A stretch of 64,000 bases of DNA from Sphingobium sp. Cam5-1 (GTDB lineage: Bacteria > Pseudomonadota > Alphaproteobacteria > Sphingomonadales > Sphingomonadaceae): the NCBI RefSeq assembly GCF_015693305.1, contig NZ_CP065138.1:930001-994000 (forward strand). The letters run 5' to 3'. The first letter of the stretch is position 1. Each line of letters opens with the position of its first letter. Shown piece by piece: positions 1-9,677 of this stretch. The position numbers and the translations under genes are program-made. The notes beneath the pieces are model-generated. The model ran no database searches and was not told the DNA's origin. It saw only the letters and a program-made list of their open reading frames with translations.

Positions 1-185
1 AATATCCCCTGTACCAGTCCCAGGCGCAGGTTCGCGCGCATCTTCTCGATGCCCTCCAGCGCTGCGGCCCGCGGATATGAGGCCGTGCCAGCGCTGCCCG
101 CCGATGCCAGGTTTCCCAAGCTAAGCCCCGCATAATTGTGGCTCGGCCCGATCAAGCCGTCGAAGTTGATTTCCCTGACCGTCAT
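1..185 (-). CDS. astB: N-succinylarginine dihydrolase (AstB), N-terminal part, cut by window edge
   Basis: Second enzyme of the arginine succinyltransferase pathway; it hydrolyses N2-succinylarginine to succinylornithine, ammonia and CO2 in the cytoplasm. Only about 61 N-terminal residues are visible, beginning [10 protein letters not shown] and continuing [12 protein letters not shown], which matches the conserved AstB start. The start ATG overlaps the astA stop by 4 bases (ATGA), so the two are translationally coupled. The rest of the gene lies beyond base 1. Recognition of the family is firm despite the truncation. Confidence 0.9.
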   Translation of the reverse strand, partial: MTVREINFDGLIGPSHNYAGLSLGNLASAGSAGTASYPRAAALEGIEKMRANLRLGLVQGI

Positions 186-1198
186 GCGCGGGCCACCATG
201 GTAAATTGCTGCCCCGGTTCCAGTCCCAACCGTTCGGCGCTTTGCCGGTCAAGCGACAGCTTGTCGCCGTCTCCCTTCACCATTGCATATGTGCAACGAA
301 AATTCGCGCGCTCTCCGGTGGCTACCAGCTGTCTTTCTCCTCCACCGTCATGAACGGCGGACAGGATCATATCCTGTGCATGGGAAATGGTTTGCAGTGC
401 GTCTATCTGTCCCACCATCGTCGGGCCGCCGTCGAAGATGTCGATATAGCCGGGATTCGTAAAACCTTCCGTCTCCAGCATCCGCATGGCAGCCCGGCCA
501 TTGGGATGAGGCAGGCCGATCACCGCCTTTGCGCTGTCGCTCAGCATGGCGGTGTAGATCGGCGTCTTGGGCATCAGGTCCGCGATGAACTGGTTGCCAT
601 GGATCGCATTGAATTCATCCGCTTCCTGAAATGTCATGCCGAAGAAGCGCCCCGCGAGCCCGTCCCAGAAAGGCGAGGCTCCCGCCTCATCGATCACGCC
701 ACGCAGCTCGGCGATCACCCGGTCTCCGAACCGTTCGCGATGACTGCGGATATAGAGATATCGGCTGCGGGCGAGCAGCAGGCCCAGGCCCTCGGCGCGC
801 TCCCGCGGATGCAGAAAGAGGCCGCCGACCTCCGTCGAGCCTTCCAGATCAGTGACGAGCGACAGCATCTCCGCCCGGAATGTGCGGGACAATTCCTGGC
901 TATGCTGGGTCAGGACGCCCAGGCGATAGGAATAGAATGGCCAGCTTTGCCCCACCTTGCTGAAGATCTGGCAGGTGCCACGAACCTGCCCTGTGGTGCA
1001 GTTTTCAAGCACCATCAGGATCAGCTCATCCTCTACCCCTCCACTCTCGCGAGCGAGCGCCGTCTCAGTCCGGACCAGCTTCTGCTCCAGCGCCTTCCGA
1101 TCAGCGGGCAGGTTGGTAAATCCGCCCCCCGTTATTTTCGCTAATTCATACAGGGTTTGCAGATCATCCGCCCGCGCAGTCCGCATGACAAAGCTCAA
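182..1198 (-). CDS. astA: Arginine N-succinyltransferase (AstA)
   Basis: Transfers succinyl from succinyl-CoA to the alpha-amino group of arginine, the first step of ammonia-producing arginine catabolism. The 338-residue length matches the family. The N-terminus ([17 protein letters not shown]) and the internal [20 protein letters not shown] segment are typical of the acetyltransferase-like fold of AstA. It sits between an M20 hydrolase (upstream, 4-base overlap) and astB (downstream, 4-base overlap), so the three genes form a coupled operon on the minus strand. Confidence 0.93.
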   Translation of the reverse strand: MSFVMRTARADDLQTLYELAKITGGGFTNLPADRKALEQKLVRTETALARESGGVEDELILMVLENCTTGQVRGTCQIFSKVGQSWPFYSYRLGVLTQHSQELSRTFRAEMLSLVTDLEGSTEVGGLFLHPRERAEGLGLLLARSRYLYIRSHRERFGDRVIAELRGVIDEAGASPFWDGLAGRFFGMTFQEADEFNAIHGNQFIADLMPKTPIYTAMLSDSAKAVIGLPHPNGRAAMRMLETEGFTNPGYIDIFDGGPTMVGQIDALQTISHAQDMILSAVHDGGGERQLVATGERANFRCTYAMVKGDGDKLSLDRQSAERLGLEPGQQFTMVARA

Positions 1199-2418
1199 AC
1201 CATCTTCTCCTGTGGAAACTTGCCCTCCGCAATGCGCAGCAGGGTGAGCGCGGAAAGCCGCGCGCGTTCGGCAAGGCTTTCGACGATCAAATATTCCTCG
1301 TCACTATGAATGGCACCGCCCCGAACGCCCATCGTGTCAACTACAGGCACGCCGCACGCCGCGATGTTGTTACCATCGCAAACGCCCCCTGTGTCCCGCC
1401 AGTTCACGGCCACGCCCAGCTCGGCGCCACATTTCCTGACCAACTGGAAGAGGGCAGCGGCTTTCTCATCGAGAGGTTTAGGCGGTCGGCCAAATCCTCC
1501 ATGAACTTTCAAGCTCACATCATGATCGCGAGCAACCTCCTGGACGGAATGGCTGATGAGTCGCTTCGCGCTCTGCTCAGCCTCCGCAGTTTGAGGCCGG
1601 AAATTCACTCTCAGGATCGCATGGTCGGGCACGACATTGTTGGGAGAGCCGCCATCTATCCGCGCGGGATTGCACGTAAAGCCAGCGCCGCTCCCCGCTT
1701 TCAGTTGGAGGGCGAGATCGGCCGCTGCGAGCACGGCATTGCGGCCTTCTTCCGGGTTGCGCCCGGCGTGGGCGCTGCGGCCACTGACGATGAAGGAGAA
1801 ATTCCCGCTACCCGGCCGCGCACCCGCAAACGTGCCATCGGGAAGCGCCGGTTCATAGGTCAGCGCCGCAACTTTCCCCTTCGCGGCCATCATGAGAAGG
1901 TCTGCCGAAGAAGGACTGCCAACTTCCTCATCACTATTTATGACGACGTCATAGCCGATCCGGGCGGCAGCGGGAGATCCCTCGAACGCTTTGAGTGCCG
2001 ACAGCATGACGGCGAGGCCGCCTTTCATGTCGGCTACGCCGGGACCGTTCAGGCTGCCGGGATCGATCCATCGAAGCGATTGGAACCCATGATCTGCCGG
2101 AAAGACCGTGTCCATATGTCCGGTCAGGAGGAGCCTGATCGCAGCGTCGGGACGCACGGAAAGCAGCAGATGCTGTCCATGTTGGACCAGTTGGGTGCGT
2201 CCTCTGGAATCAACGGCATCGACTTTTGCGCCTTCGACCAAGCGAATGTCGCCGGGCAGCGTGGAGAATGCATCTGCCAGCATCGAAGCAGTTATCGCCA
2301 AACCGGCCAGGTTCCGCGATCCGCTATTAATAGCCGCCCATTTCTGCACCTGATCCAGCATCGGGGCGGCTGCGGCGCGATCCAGTAGTTCGCGGTCTGA
2401 CGACGAAAGGCCGTTCAT
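1195..2418 (-). CDS. M20-family metallohydrolase (deacylase/carboxypeptidase) in the ast operon
   Basis: A 407-residue zinc hydrolase of the DapE/ArgE/carboxypeptidase G2 family. Metal and catalytic motifs are visible in order: GHMDTV near residue 141, then VADMKGG, the DEEVGS glutamate pair near residue 190, and the C-terminal histidine motif AIHSDEEY. The central dimerisation insert contains GRSAHAG. The family removes acyl or amino-acid groups from amides. It overlaps astA by 4 bases, so it probably acts on an arginine or succinyl-amino-acid intermediate. One possibility (inference) is that it stands in for the M14-type succinylglutamate desuccinylase AstE. The exact substrate cannot be read from sequence. 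Confidence 0.85.
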   Translation of the reverse strand: MNGLSSSDRELLDRAAAAPMLDQVQKWAAINSGSRNLAGLAITASMLADAFSTLPGDIRLVEGAKVDAVDSRGRTQLVQHGQHLLLSVRPDAAIRLLLTGHMDTVFPADHGFQSLRWIDPGSLNGPGVADMKGGLAVMLSALKAFEGSPAAARIGYDVVINSDEEVGSPSSADLLMMAAKGKVAALTYEPALPDGTFAGARPGSGNFSFIVSGRSAHAGRNPEEGRNAVLAAADLALQLKAGSGAGFTCNPARIDGGSPNNVVPDHAILRVNFRPQTAEAEQSAKRLISHSVQEVARDHDVSLKVHGGFGRPPKPLDEKAAALFQLVRKCGAELGVAVNWRDTGGVCDGNNIAACGVPVVDTMGVRGGAIHSDEEYLIVESLAERARLSALTLLRIAEGKFPQEKMV

Positions 2419-2515
2419 GGGCGGAGCTTACCAGACCAGGCTGATCGCCTCCAGCCTTGCGATTCGGCTATTTATCTCCGATCGCGCTAGTGGGCCGGAA
2501 GGATCAGTGATCCGG

Positions 2516-3001
2516 TCAGATCAGGGCCTTGAATTCCTGCAAAATGTCCCGGTACAGCTTCCGCTTGAACGGAACGATCACATCGGGAAGGGCTTCCGGC
2601 TCAATCCATTTCCACTCTGAGAATTCGGCATCCTCAGTAGCGATGTTGATATCCTCGTCGCTGCCGAGGAAGCGCGCGAGGAACCATATCTGGCGCTGGC
2701 CGCGATATTTGCCGCCCCATAACTTTCCGACAAGCTCAGGCGGCAAGTCGTAAAAATGTTCGTCCCGCGCCTTCGCGATGATCTCTACATGATGCTGCCC
2801 GATCCCGGTTTCCTCGCCCAGTTCGCGCAGGGCGGCAGTCCTTTCCTCCTCCCCATGATCGATTCCGCCCTGAGGCATTTGCCAGGCTTCCACCTGGCTA
2901 TCGATACGCTGGCCGACAAAGACCTTGCCATGCATGCTGACGAGCATCACGCCGACGCAGGGCCGATACGCGAGTTCCGAATCATTTGGCGCCGATGCCA
3001 T
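2516..3001 (-). CDS. rppH: RNA pyrophosphohydrolase (RppH, Nudix)
   Basis: Removes pyrophosphate from the 5' triphosphate of transcripts, which triggers their decay. The 161-residue protein begins with the RppH-type YRPCVGVML segment and carries the complete Nudix box [20 protein letters not shown] between about residues 45 and 66. WQMPQGGI and the C-terminal [18 protein letters not shown] further match RppH rather than a dinucleotide Nudix enzyme. It is a single gene, divergent from the photolyase; its 3' end faces that of the M20 operon's start region with about 100 bases between. Confidence 0.93.
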   Translation of the reverse strand: MASAPNDSELAYRPCVGVMLVSMHGKVFVGQRIDSQVEAWQMPQGGIDHGEEERTAALRELGEETGIGQHHVEIIAKARDEHFYDLPPELVGKLWGGKYRGQRQIWFLARFLGSDEDINIATEDAEFSEWKWIEPEALPDVIVPFKRKLYRDILQEFKALI

Positions 3002-3181
3002 GATGTCCCCTGATCATTGTCCTGGCCGCAAGCCATTGGACCGCTTTGTGCAGTGCAATGATAATGGGCGAAACAGCGGCCGTCCATTCGCTAAAACGCA
3101 CAGCACCATATGCGGACAGCTTTTCGCGCCGAAATGGGAGAGGGGATTGGAAGCTCGGCCTGGCAATGGCAAAGCTGGCAA

Positions 3182-4558
3182 ATGTCCAATCCTGTGATCC
3201 TTTGGTTTCGCCAAGACCTCCGTTTATCTGACCAAGCAGCTCTGGCGGCGGCAGTGAAGGAAGGGCCGGTGATCCCTGTCTATATCCTGGACGATACATC
3301 CCCAAAGCAATGGAAAATGGGCAGCGCGCAGCGGTGGTGGCTTCATCACAGCCTGAAGTCGCTGGACGACAGCCTTCGTCGCAAAGGGTCTCGCCTCATC
3401 CTGCGCAAAGGGGAGAGCGCCGAGCAGCTAGAGAGGCTCGCCCGCGAAACCGGTGCCAAGCGGGTGCATGCACTCGTTCATTATGAGCCATGGTGGCGGA
3501 ATGCCGAAAAGGCAGCAGCGAAACAGATCGATCTTCAGCTGCATGACGGTATGCTGTTGTTGCCGCCTGGGAGTGTCCGCACGTCGGGCGGCAATCTTTA
3601 TCAGATATACACGCCGTTCGCCCGGGCAACGATGCTTCACATGCCACCGGCCGAACCCGTCGCGACTCCGTCAAGGATCGACGCGCCAGCAAAATGGCCC
3701 GTGAGCGATTCGCTCGACGATTGGGAATTGTGCCCCCGTTATCCCGACTGGGCAGCAGGCTTTGCCGGGGACTGGTCGCCTGGTGAAGCTGGGGCGCGCC
3801 ACCGCGTCGCCTCCTTTCTCGAAGAGGCGGATGAATATGATGTGGCGCGTAACCTTCCATCCGTGGAAGGAACTTCGCGGCTTTCTCCTCATCTGCATTT
3901 CGGGGAGGTTTCTCCCGCCTATGTCTGGCACCGAGTGAGCGAGGCAGCAGCAGATACGACCACCTTTCTCAAAGAACTGATCTGGCGGGACTATGCGCAT
4001 ACGCAGATTCTGGCATTGCCGACTTATGGGTCACAAAATGCCCGCTCCGATTTCGACCGCTTGGCCTGGCGCAGCTTGCGCGAAGCGGGCGATGATTTTG
4101 CCGCCTGGAAAACAGGACGAACGGGCTACCCGATAGTGGATGCCGGTATGCGCCAGCTTTGGGCAACCGGGTGGATGCACAACCGGGTTCGCATGATCGC
4201 CGCGAGCTTCCTCATCAAACATCTTCTGATAGATTGGCGACACGGCGCGCAATGGTTCTGGGACACATTGGTGGACGCGGATTACGCCAACAATAGCGTG
4301 AATTGGCAATGGGTGGCGGGCAGTGGCGTTGACGCAAACCTGTTTTCCCGAATCATGGCACCGCTGACCCAGTCTCCAAAATTCGAAGCGGGTGATTATA
4401 TCAGGCAATGGGTGCCCGAATTGGCTCATCTCGATGACACGGCGATTCACGATCCTGAAGCCTATGATGCACGACCGGCCTCATATCCCGCCAAGCGCGT
4501 TGGTCATCGCGAGGCGCGCGAACGCGCGCTTGCGACCTACCGGCAAAGCAGGGCTTAA
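3182..4558 (+). CDS. phr: Deoxyribodipyrimidine photolyase (cryptochrome/photolyase family)
   Basis: Light-driven repair of cyclobutane pyrimidine dimers using FADH-. The 458 residues contain an N-terminal antenna domain (start MSNPVILWFRQDLRLSDQ, classic photolyase opening) and a C-terminal FAD domain with GRTGYPIVDAGMRQLWATGW, HNRVRMIAASFL and the NWQWVAGSG tryptophan region. The frame is open further upstream to 3110, but homology begins at the ATG at 3182, so that start was chosen. It is followed 36 bases later by the cyclopropane synthase and may share a transcript with it. Confidence 0.93.
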   Translation: MSNPVILWFRQDLRLSDQAALAAAVKEGPVIPVYILDDTSPKQWKMGSAQRWWLHHSLKSLDDSLRRKGSRLILRKGESAEQLERLARETGAKRVHALVHYEPWWRNAEKAAAKQIDLQLHDGMLLLPPGSVRTSGGNLYQIYTPFARATMLHMPPAEPVATPSRIDAPAKWPVSDSLDDWELCPRYPDWAAGFAGDWSPGEAGARHRVASFLEEADEYDVARNLPSVEGTSRLSPHLHFGEVSPAYVWHRVSEAAADTTTFLKELIWRDYAHTQILALPTYGSQNARSDFDRLAWRSLREAGDDFAAWKTGRTGYPIVDAGMRQLWATGWMHNRVRMIAASFLIKHLLIDWRHGAQWFWDTLVDADYANNSVNWQWVAGSGVDANLFSRIMAPLTQSPKFEAGDYIRQWVPELAHLDDTAIHDPEAYDARPASYPAKRVGHREARERALATYRQSRA

Positions 4559-4594
4559 GGACGGACGCATAGACAAGGGAACAGGGGTGAAGGG

Positions 4595-5860
4595 ATGAAC
4601 GCGATCGATCCCAGGCATGGCAGACGAGCGCCGACCGTGCGGCGCCCGGCCGGGGAACATAGGCGCGGATGGGCATCGCGCTTGGTTGCCCCTCAATTTC
4701 ACCGCTTGCTGGACCGTATCGATTCGGGCCTTCTGAAAGGAAGGCTTGAAGCCACGCTGCCGGATGGAACCGCGAGAATATTGGGGGGGCGTGGAACGGG
4801 ACCGGTCTGCGAAGTCCGGCTGGTCCGCTGGCGGGCTTTGTTGCGGCTGGTCGTCGGGGGATCGGCTGGATGGTATCGGGCATGGGCTGCGGGTGAATGG
4901 AGTAGTCCGGACCCGGTCCCCTTGTTCGAGTTGTTCATGGCGAACGCCGCGACACTGGGCAATGTGGCTCGTCCAAACGGCCCGGCTCGATGGATTGGCC
5001 GGTTCGGGCATTGGGTGCGCCGCAACGACCGGAAGGGATCACGTCGTAACATCGCCTATCATTATGATCTCGGGAACGACTTCTACCGTCTATGGTTGGA
5101 CCGGGACATGTATTATTCCAGTGCGTTGTTTCGTGATCCCGATGACCGGATCGAGAGCCTTGAACGAGCACAGCAGCGCAAGGTGGACGCCATCCTCGAC
5201 CGGCTCGACCTTAAGGAAGGCGGCGCACTGCTTGAGATAGGCTGCGGGTGGGGAGGCTTGGCTGAGCAGGCGATGCAACGCTGCGCTATCCGCTATGATG
5301 GGCTGACCCTATCGACCGAGCAGGCCGAATATGCGCGGGAGCGGCTAGGTTCTGGCGCAAACATCCTGCTGACGGATTATCGGGATGCTCAAGGACAATA
5401 TGACGCGATTGCAAGCGTCGAAATGGTCGAAGCGGTAGGTCAGGAATATTGGCCCGCTTATGTCGCCGCCATAGAGAGGCTGCTGAAGCCCGGCGGGAAA
5501 GCGGCAATCCAATATATCCTCATCGACGACGCCATATTCGACAAATATGCGCGTGGCGCCGATTTTATCCAGACGTACATTTTCCCCGGCGGAATGCTGC
5601 TGTCGGAAAGCCGCTTCAGGGCTTTGGCGGAAGCCAATGGGCTCGAATGGAGGGAGGTCCGCCATTTTGGCGTCCACTATGCGGAAACTCTTCGACGGTG
5701 GCGGGAAAGGTTCGACCGAGCCGTCGACCGCGGTCTATTACCCCCCAGCTTCGACCAGCATTTCGTCGCGCTCTGGCGCTATTATCTGATGTATTGCGAA
5801 GGCGGCTTTCGCGGCGGCACGATCGATGTCGCTCAGGTAACGCTGGTCAAGCCGGGCTAA
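4595..5860 (+). CDS. cfa: Cyclopropane-fatty-acyl-phospholipid synthase family methyltransferase
   Basis: Transfers a methylene group from S-adenosylmethionine to cis double bonds of membrane phospholipid acyl chains. The 421 residues include the CFA-type lead RRNIAYHYDLGNDFY around residue 150, the SAM-binding LLEIGCGWGG near 210, and the C-terminal DYIQTYIFPGG-like segment (DFIQTYIFPGGML) and RWRERFD. A purine-rich stretch (AAGGG) directly precedes the ATG. Length and motifs fit a full enzyme. It is one of several paralogous CFA-like proteins typical of alphaproteobacteria, so the exact lipid product is not proven. Confidence 0.9.
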   Translation: MNAIDPRHGRRAPTVRRPAGEHRRGWASRLVAPQFHRLLDRIDSGLLKGRLEATLPDGTARILGGRGTGPVCEVRLVRWRALLRLVVGGSAGWYRAWAAGEWSSPDPVPLFELFMANAATLGNVARPNGPARWIGRFGHWVRRNDRKGSRRNIAYHYDLGNDFYRLWLDRDMYYSSALFRDPDDRIESLERAQQRKVDAILDRLDLKEGGALLEIGCGWGGLAEQAMQRCAIRYDGLTLSTEQAEYARERLGSGANILLTDYRDAQGQYDAIASVEMVEAVGQEYWPAYVAAIERLLKPGGKAAIQYILIDDAIFDKYARGADFIQTYIFPGGMLLSESRFRALAEANGLEWREVRHFGVHYAETLRRWRERFDRAVDRGLLPPSFDQHFVALWRYYLMYCEGGFRGGTIDVAQVTLVKPG

Positions 5861-5862
5861 AA

Positions 5863-6573
5863 TCAATCCAAACGTTGGTGATAGCCGTTTGGTTGATCCG
5901 AAAGGACGAGATCGGCTATGGCCTGGCCTACGACCTCCGGGTCCTTCACCGTCGCGGGATCTTCGCCAGGATAGGCTCTGGCGCGCATCGCCGTCCGGGT
6001 CGCGCCCGGGTCAACGACATGAGTACGTATGGCCGAGATATTTTTCACTTCCTCGCCATAAGTGCTGACGAGCGTTTCGAGCGCTGCCTTCGAAGCGCCA
6101 TAGGCACCCCAATAAGCGCGCGGCGCGGTAGCGACCGACGATGTGATGGCAATGACGCGCGCGTCGGAACTTGCGCGGAGCATCCTGTCGAAAGCTGCGA
6201 TCAGGGCCTGTGGTGCTGCTATGTTCAGCGTCAGCAGACGGGCGAATTCCTTCACGTCGATCGCGGGCACTGCAGCCAGGCTGCCGAGGGTCGCCGCGTT
6301 CAGAACCAGAATATCCAGCGCCTCCCACCGGCCCGAAACCGCTTGAGCAAGCCGCCCGATGCTTTCGCCATCGACCAAGTCGAGCGGCGCTATGGTGGCA
6401 CTGCCTCCGGCGCCGTGGATATATTCTTCCACCTCCTCAAGACCACCGGCAGTTCTGGCTGTCAGGATGACATGAGCACCCGCAGCGCCAAGGGCCTTGG
6501 CAGTGGCGGCGCCGATACCGCGGCTCGCGCCGGTCACCAGGGCAAGCTTACCGGAAAGAGGAAGAGTGGACAT
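5863..6573 (-). CDS. SDR-family NAD(P)-dependent oxidoreductase
   Basis: A classical short-chain dehydrogenase of 236 residues. The Rossmann motif TGASRGIG lies near residue 14, the NAA motif near 92, and the catalytic set is ITSS with Y-x3-K in YGASK near 158. The substrate cannot be deduced. It follows purF on the same strand with about 95 bases between and ends 2 bases from the convergent cfa gene. The position next to purF may reflect co-transcription, but the intergenic gap does not prove it. Confidence 0.88.
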   Translation of the reverse strand: MSTLPLSGKLALVTGASRGIGAATAKALGAAGAHVILTARTAGGLEEVEEYIHGAGGSATIAPLDLVDGESIGRLAQAVSGRWEALDILVLNAATLGSLAAVPAIDVKEFARLLTLNIAAPQALIAAFDRMLRASSDARVIAITSSVATAPRAYWGAYGASKAALETLVSTYGEEVKNISAIRTHVVDPGATRTAMRARAYPGEDPATVKDPEVVGQAIADLVLSDQPNGYHQRLD

Positions 6574-6668
6574 GAAGCATCCTGTTCGCCCTTCCGGATG
6601 GAGAGGGCCGGTTTAGTGAGAAAGGTAGCTGCCCATGACCGGGCAGCCATCCAGAAATGACCTGTCGA

Positions 6669-8168
6669 TCAGACGACCCGTTCAGCCAGCAGTTCAAGCT
6701 GGTTCTGCACCACGACATCATCCTGATCGGTGAGCGTGGTCGGATAGTCGCCTGTAAAGCAGGCATCGCAATATTGGGGGCGGATGTCGGCCCGTTTCGT
6801 TTCGCCTAGCGCCTTGTAGAGGCCGTCGATCGAAATGAAGGAAAGGCTATCGGCATGGATGAAGTCCTGCATGCCGCCAATGTCCAGGCGATGAGCCAGC
6901 AACTTCGTGCGTTCCGGCGTATCGACGCCATAGAAGCAGCTATGTTTCGTCGGCGGGCTGGCAATGCGCATATGCACTTCCTTGGCGCCTGCCTCGCGCA
7001 TCATCTGCACGATTTTCAGGCTGGTCGTTCCCCGCACGATCGAATCATCGATAAGAACGACGCGCTTCCCGGCGATTAGGGCGCGATTGGCGTTGTGCTT
7101 GAGCTTGACGCCAAGATGACGAACCTTGTCGCCCGGCTGGATGAAGGTCCGTCCGATATAGTGGGAACGGATGATGCCCAGTTCGAAGGGAAGCCCTGAC
7201 TGCTGGGCATAGCCGATTGCCGCAGGCACGCCGCTATCGGGAACAGGAATCACCAGATCGGCATCGACAGGATTTTCGATTGCCAATTGAGCGCCGATCG
7301 CCTTGCGAACCGAATAGACGCTCGAACCATCCACGATCGAATCGGGGCGGCTGAAATAGACATGTTCGAAAATGCAGGGGCGCGGATGCACCTCGCCGAA
7401 GGGGCGATGGCTGCGCATCTGTCCATCATGAGTTACAATGACTAGTTCGCCCGGATCGATGGAGCGCACATGGTCGGCGCCTACTACGTCAAAGGCGACG
7501 GTTTCCGACGCGAAAATGGTGGCGTCGCCCAACTTGCCCATGACCAGCGGCCGGATGCCGAGCGGGTCGCGGCACGCGATCATGCCCTCGGGCGTGGTCA
7601 CGATCAGCGAATAGGCACCCTCGATCTGCTTGAGCGCATCGATGAACTTGTCGAGCAGAGTCCGATAGGTCGAAGTCGCGACCAGATGGATGATCACTTC
7701 CGTGTCGGATGTCGACTGGAAGATTGAGCCGCGACGAATCAGCTCGCGGCGGAGCTTCATCGCATTGGAGATATTGCCGTTATGCGCGATGGCGAAGCCG
7801 CCGGAATTAAGCTCGGCATAGAGGGGCTGTACGTTGCGGAGGGACGTTTCGCCCGTGGTCGAATAACGGACATGGCCCGATGCCGTATTGCCTGGCAGGC
7901 CGCGAATCACTTCGTCGCGGTCGAAATTGCCCGCCACATGCCCCATGGCGCGGTGGGTATGGAAGTCGTGACCGTCCCAGCTGGTGATACCGGCGGCCTC
8001 TTGTCCACGGTGTTGAAGCGCATGAAGGCCAAGCGCGACGATCGCGGACGCGGTCTCTGCTTGAATGACCCCGAAAATGCCGCATTCTTCACGCAGCTTG
8101 TCGTCGTCGAACGGGTTTGTCGTAAACATGGGTGCGAGCGGATCCATAGCCGATGCTGTGCGCCTCAA
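6669..8168 (-). CDS. purF: Amidophosphoribosyltransferase (PurF)
   Basis: First committed step of purine synthesis: PRPP plus glutamine to phosphoribosylamine. An N-terminal nucleophile glutaminase domain follows a propeptide; the mature Cys is in EECGIFG at about residue 30. The PRPP loop is VVLIDDSIVRGTTS. The C-terminus has RPQYCDACFTGDYP, and with the upstream KHSCFYG this indicates the Bacillus-type enzyme with a 4Fe-4S cluster. Alternative starts exist at the ATGs at 8147 and 8129; the most upstream one is listed. It is divergent from ccmC. Confidence 0.95.
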   Translation of the reverse strand: MRRTASAMDPLAPMFTTNPFDDDKLREECGIFGVIQAETASAIVALGLHALQHRGQEAAGITSWDGHDFHTHRAMGHVAGNFDRDEVIRGLPGNTASGHVRYSTTGETSLRNVQPLYAELNSGGFAIAHNGNISNAMKLRRELIRRGSIFQSTSDTEVIIHLVATSTYRTLLDKFIDALKQIEGAYSLIVTTPEGMIACRDPLGIRPLVMGKLGDATIFASETVAFDVVGADHVRSIDPGELVIVTHDGQMRSHRPFGEVHPRPCIFEHVYFSRPDSIVDGSSVYSVRKAIGAQLAIENPVDADLVIPVPDSGVPAAIGYAQQSGLPFELGIIRSHYIGRTFIQPGDKVRHLGVKLKHNANRALIAGKRVVLIDDSIVRGTTSLKIVQMMREAGAKEVHMRIASPPTKHSCFYGVDTPERTKLLAHRLDIGGMQDFIHADSLSFISIDGLYKALGETKRADIRPQYCDACFTGDYPTTLTDQDDVVVQNQLELLAERVV

Positions 8169-8329
8169 ATGGCTGCTGCGCGCGCATATAGTGGTTCGAT
8201 CCTGATTTGTCGCCTGTCTGAAACAAAAAAGGCTGTTTGGGCCGCCGTGGCAGCGACATTATGTCCTATGCGCAACAGAAAAAGGGCCACTGGCTTTGCG
8301 CGTTCGGCACAGCTAAAGAGCCTTTCCAA

Positions 8330-9052
8330 ATGCACCGCTTCGCCAATCCTGCCCGTTTCCTGAAGATCGCTCGGCCGCTGACCACTTGGCTGTTCTGGCC
8401 AGGTTTCGTTTTGCTTCTGGTGGGTGCGGGCTGCGGGTTGTTCATCACCCCGGCTGACTATCTCCAGGGCGAGACGGTTCGCATACTCTATATCCATGTG
8501 CCCGCGGCATGGCTTGGAATGGCCGGATGGACAGGAATTGCTGTGGCGGCGCTGATGCAGCTGGTCTGGCGACATCCGCTGGCCGCCGTTGCGGGACGCG
8601 CGATTGCGGTCCCGGGCGCGCTGTTTACGACTATTTGCCTTGCGACAGGGTCCATTTGGGGGCGTCCCACCTGGGGGACATGGTGGGAGTGGGACGGGCG
8701 GATGACGTCCATGCTCGTGCTCCTTTTCCTTTATCTTGGATATATAGCGCTGGCGAATGCCAGTGCGCGTCAGGAACAGGGCGGCGTCAGCGCGGCTACA
8801 GCCATTTTTGGCTTGGTAGGCGCGGTCAATATCCCGATCATAAACCGCTCCGTCGTATGGTGGAACAGTCTCCATCAGGGACCCAGCATCACGATGCGGG
8901 GGTCGAGTATCGACACTTCGCTTCTCTGGCCGCTGGGGTTTACCCTTATCGGTTTTTCCCTTTTGTTTGGGGCGATCGTGTTGATGCGGATGCGCACGAT
9001 ATTGGCGCGCAACAAGGTGGAAGCGCGCATGCAGCGGCTGGCGCGGGGATAA
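8330..9052 (+). CDS. ccmC: Haem exporter/chaperone CcmC
   Basis: Inner-membrane protein of cytochrome c maturation System I that presents haem to CcmE. The 240 residues contain about six membrane helices, the tryptophan-rich haem-handling motif WGTWWEWDGRMTS, and the flanking periplasmic histidines in YIHVPAAWLG and NSLHQGPS. The frame is open back to 8237, but the ATG at 8330 (MHRFANPARFL) fits the family start. It begins a tightly packed ccmCDEFGHI operon; ccmA and ccmB are not in this window. Confidence 0.93.
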   Translation: MHRFANPARFLKIARPLTTWLFWPGFVLLLVGAGCGLFITPADYLQGETVRILYIHVPAAWLGMAGWTGIAVAALMQLVWRHPLAAVAGRAIAVPGALFTTICLATGSIWGRPTWGTWWEWDGRMTSMLVLLFLYLGYIALANASARQEQGGVSAATAIFGLVGAVNIPIINRSVVWWNSLHQGPSITMRGSSIDTSLLWPLGFTLIGFSLLFGAIVLMRMRTILARNKVEARMQRLARG

Positions 9053-9056
9053 GGGC

Positions 9057-9188
9057 ATGAACCAATGGGCTTTCGTCGTCGGCGCTTATGCGCTGACCTT
9101 TTCGGGCACCTTGGCCCTCTGCCTTGCATGCTGGCGTTCCATGCGTGATGCAGAGTCGGCTGCACAGAGATTGTCAGACCGGCCATGA
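9057..9188 (+). CDS. ccmD: Haem exporter protein CcmD
   Basis: A 43-residue single-helix membrane protein beginning MNQWAFVVGAYALTF, with a hydrophobic segment at residues 4-26 and a charged C-terminus. CcmD helps release holo-CcmE from CcmC and the CcmAB ABC transporter. Identification rests on size, one membrane helix, the F-V-x-x-A-Y pattern and its position between ccmC (4 bases upstream) and ccmE (4-base overlap at its stop). Such short genes are often missed in automatic annotation. Confidence 0.88.
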   Translation: MNQWAFVVGAYALTFSGTLALCLACWRSMRDAESAAQRLSDRP

Positions 9189-9631
9189 AAGCGAAGCATC
9201 AGCGCCTCATTCTGGCGATCGTGGCCCTGATCGCCCTGATCGGAGCGGCTTTGCTCGCGGCATCGGCATTGCGCGACGAAGCCGCCTATTTCTACGCGCC
9301 CGCCGACGTTCGTGCCAAAGGTGTCGAGCCGGGCAAACCCATTCGTCTGGGCGGCATGGTGGTGAAAGGCAGTCTTAAACGAGCCGCCGACGGCGTTACC
9401 ATGTATTTTGACGTGACCGACGGCAAAGCGACCGTTCCAGCTGTTTTCAAGGGCATCGCTCCAGATCTGTTCAAGGAAGGATCGGGCGTGGTCGCGGAAG
9501 GATCATTCGATGGCACGGGCACGTTCATCGCCACCAACCTGCTGGCCAAGCATGATGAACGGTACATGCCTCGGGAACTCGAAGGCATTCAGTATAATGA
9601 GACGACCCACGAGATGAAAGCAGGCCAGTGA
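9185..9631 (+). CDS. ccmE: Cytochrome c maturation haem chaperone CcmE
   Basis: Periplasm-facing, membrane-anchored haem carrier. The 148 residues begin with a signal anchor (residues 7-28) followed by an OB-fold. The haem-binding histidine lies in LLAKHDERYMP near residue 121, with the conserved tyrosine four residues later. It receives haem from CcmC and passes it to CcmF/H. Start ATG overlaps the ccmD stop. The short His-poor C-terminal tail is normal for the family. Confidence 0.95.
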   Translation: MKAKHQRLILAIVALIALIGAALLAASALRDEAAYFYAPADVRAKGVEPGKPIRLGGMVVKGSLKRAADGVTMYFDVTDGKATVPAVFKGIAPDLFKEGSGVVAEGSFDGTGTFIATNLLAKHDERYMPRELEGIQYNETTHEMKAGQ

Positions 9632-9677
9632 ACGCTGTTAGGGTGGCCATAGGGCGGGAACGAGCGGAGAAGGCGGC

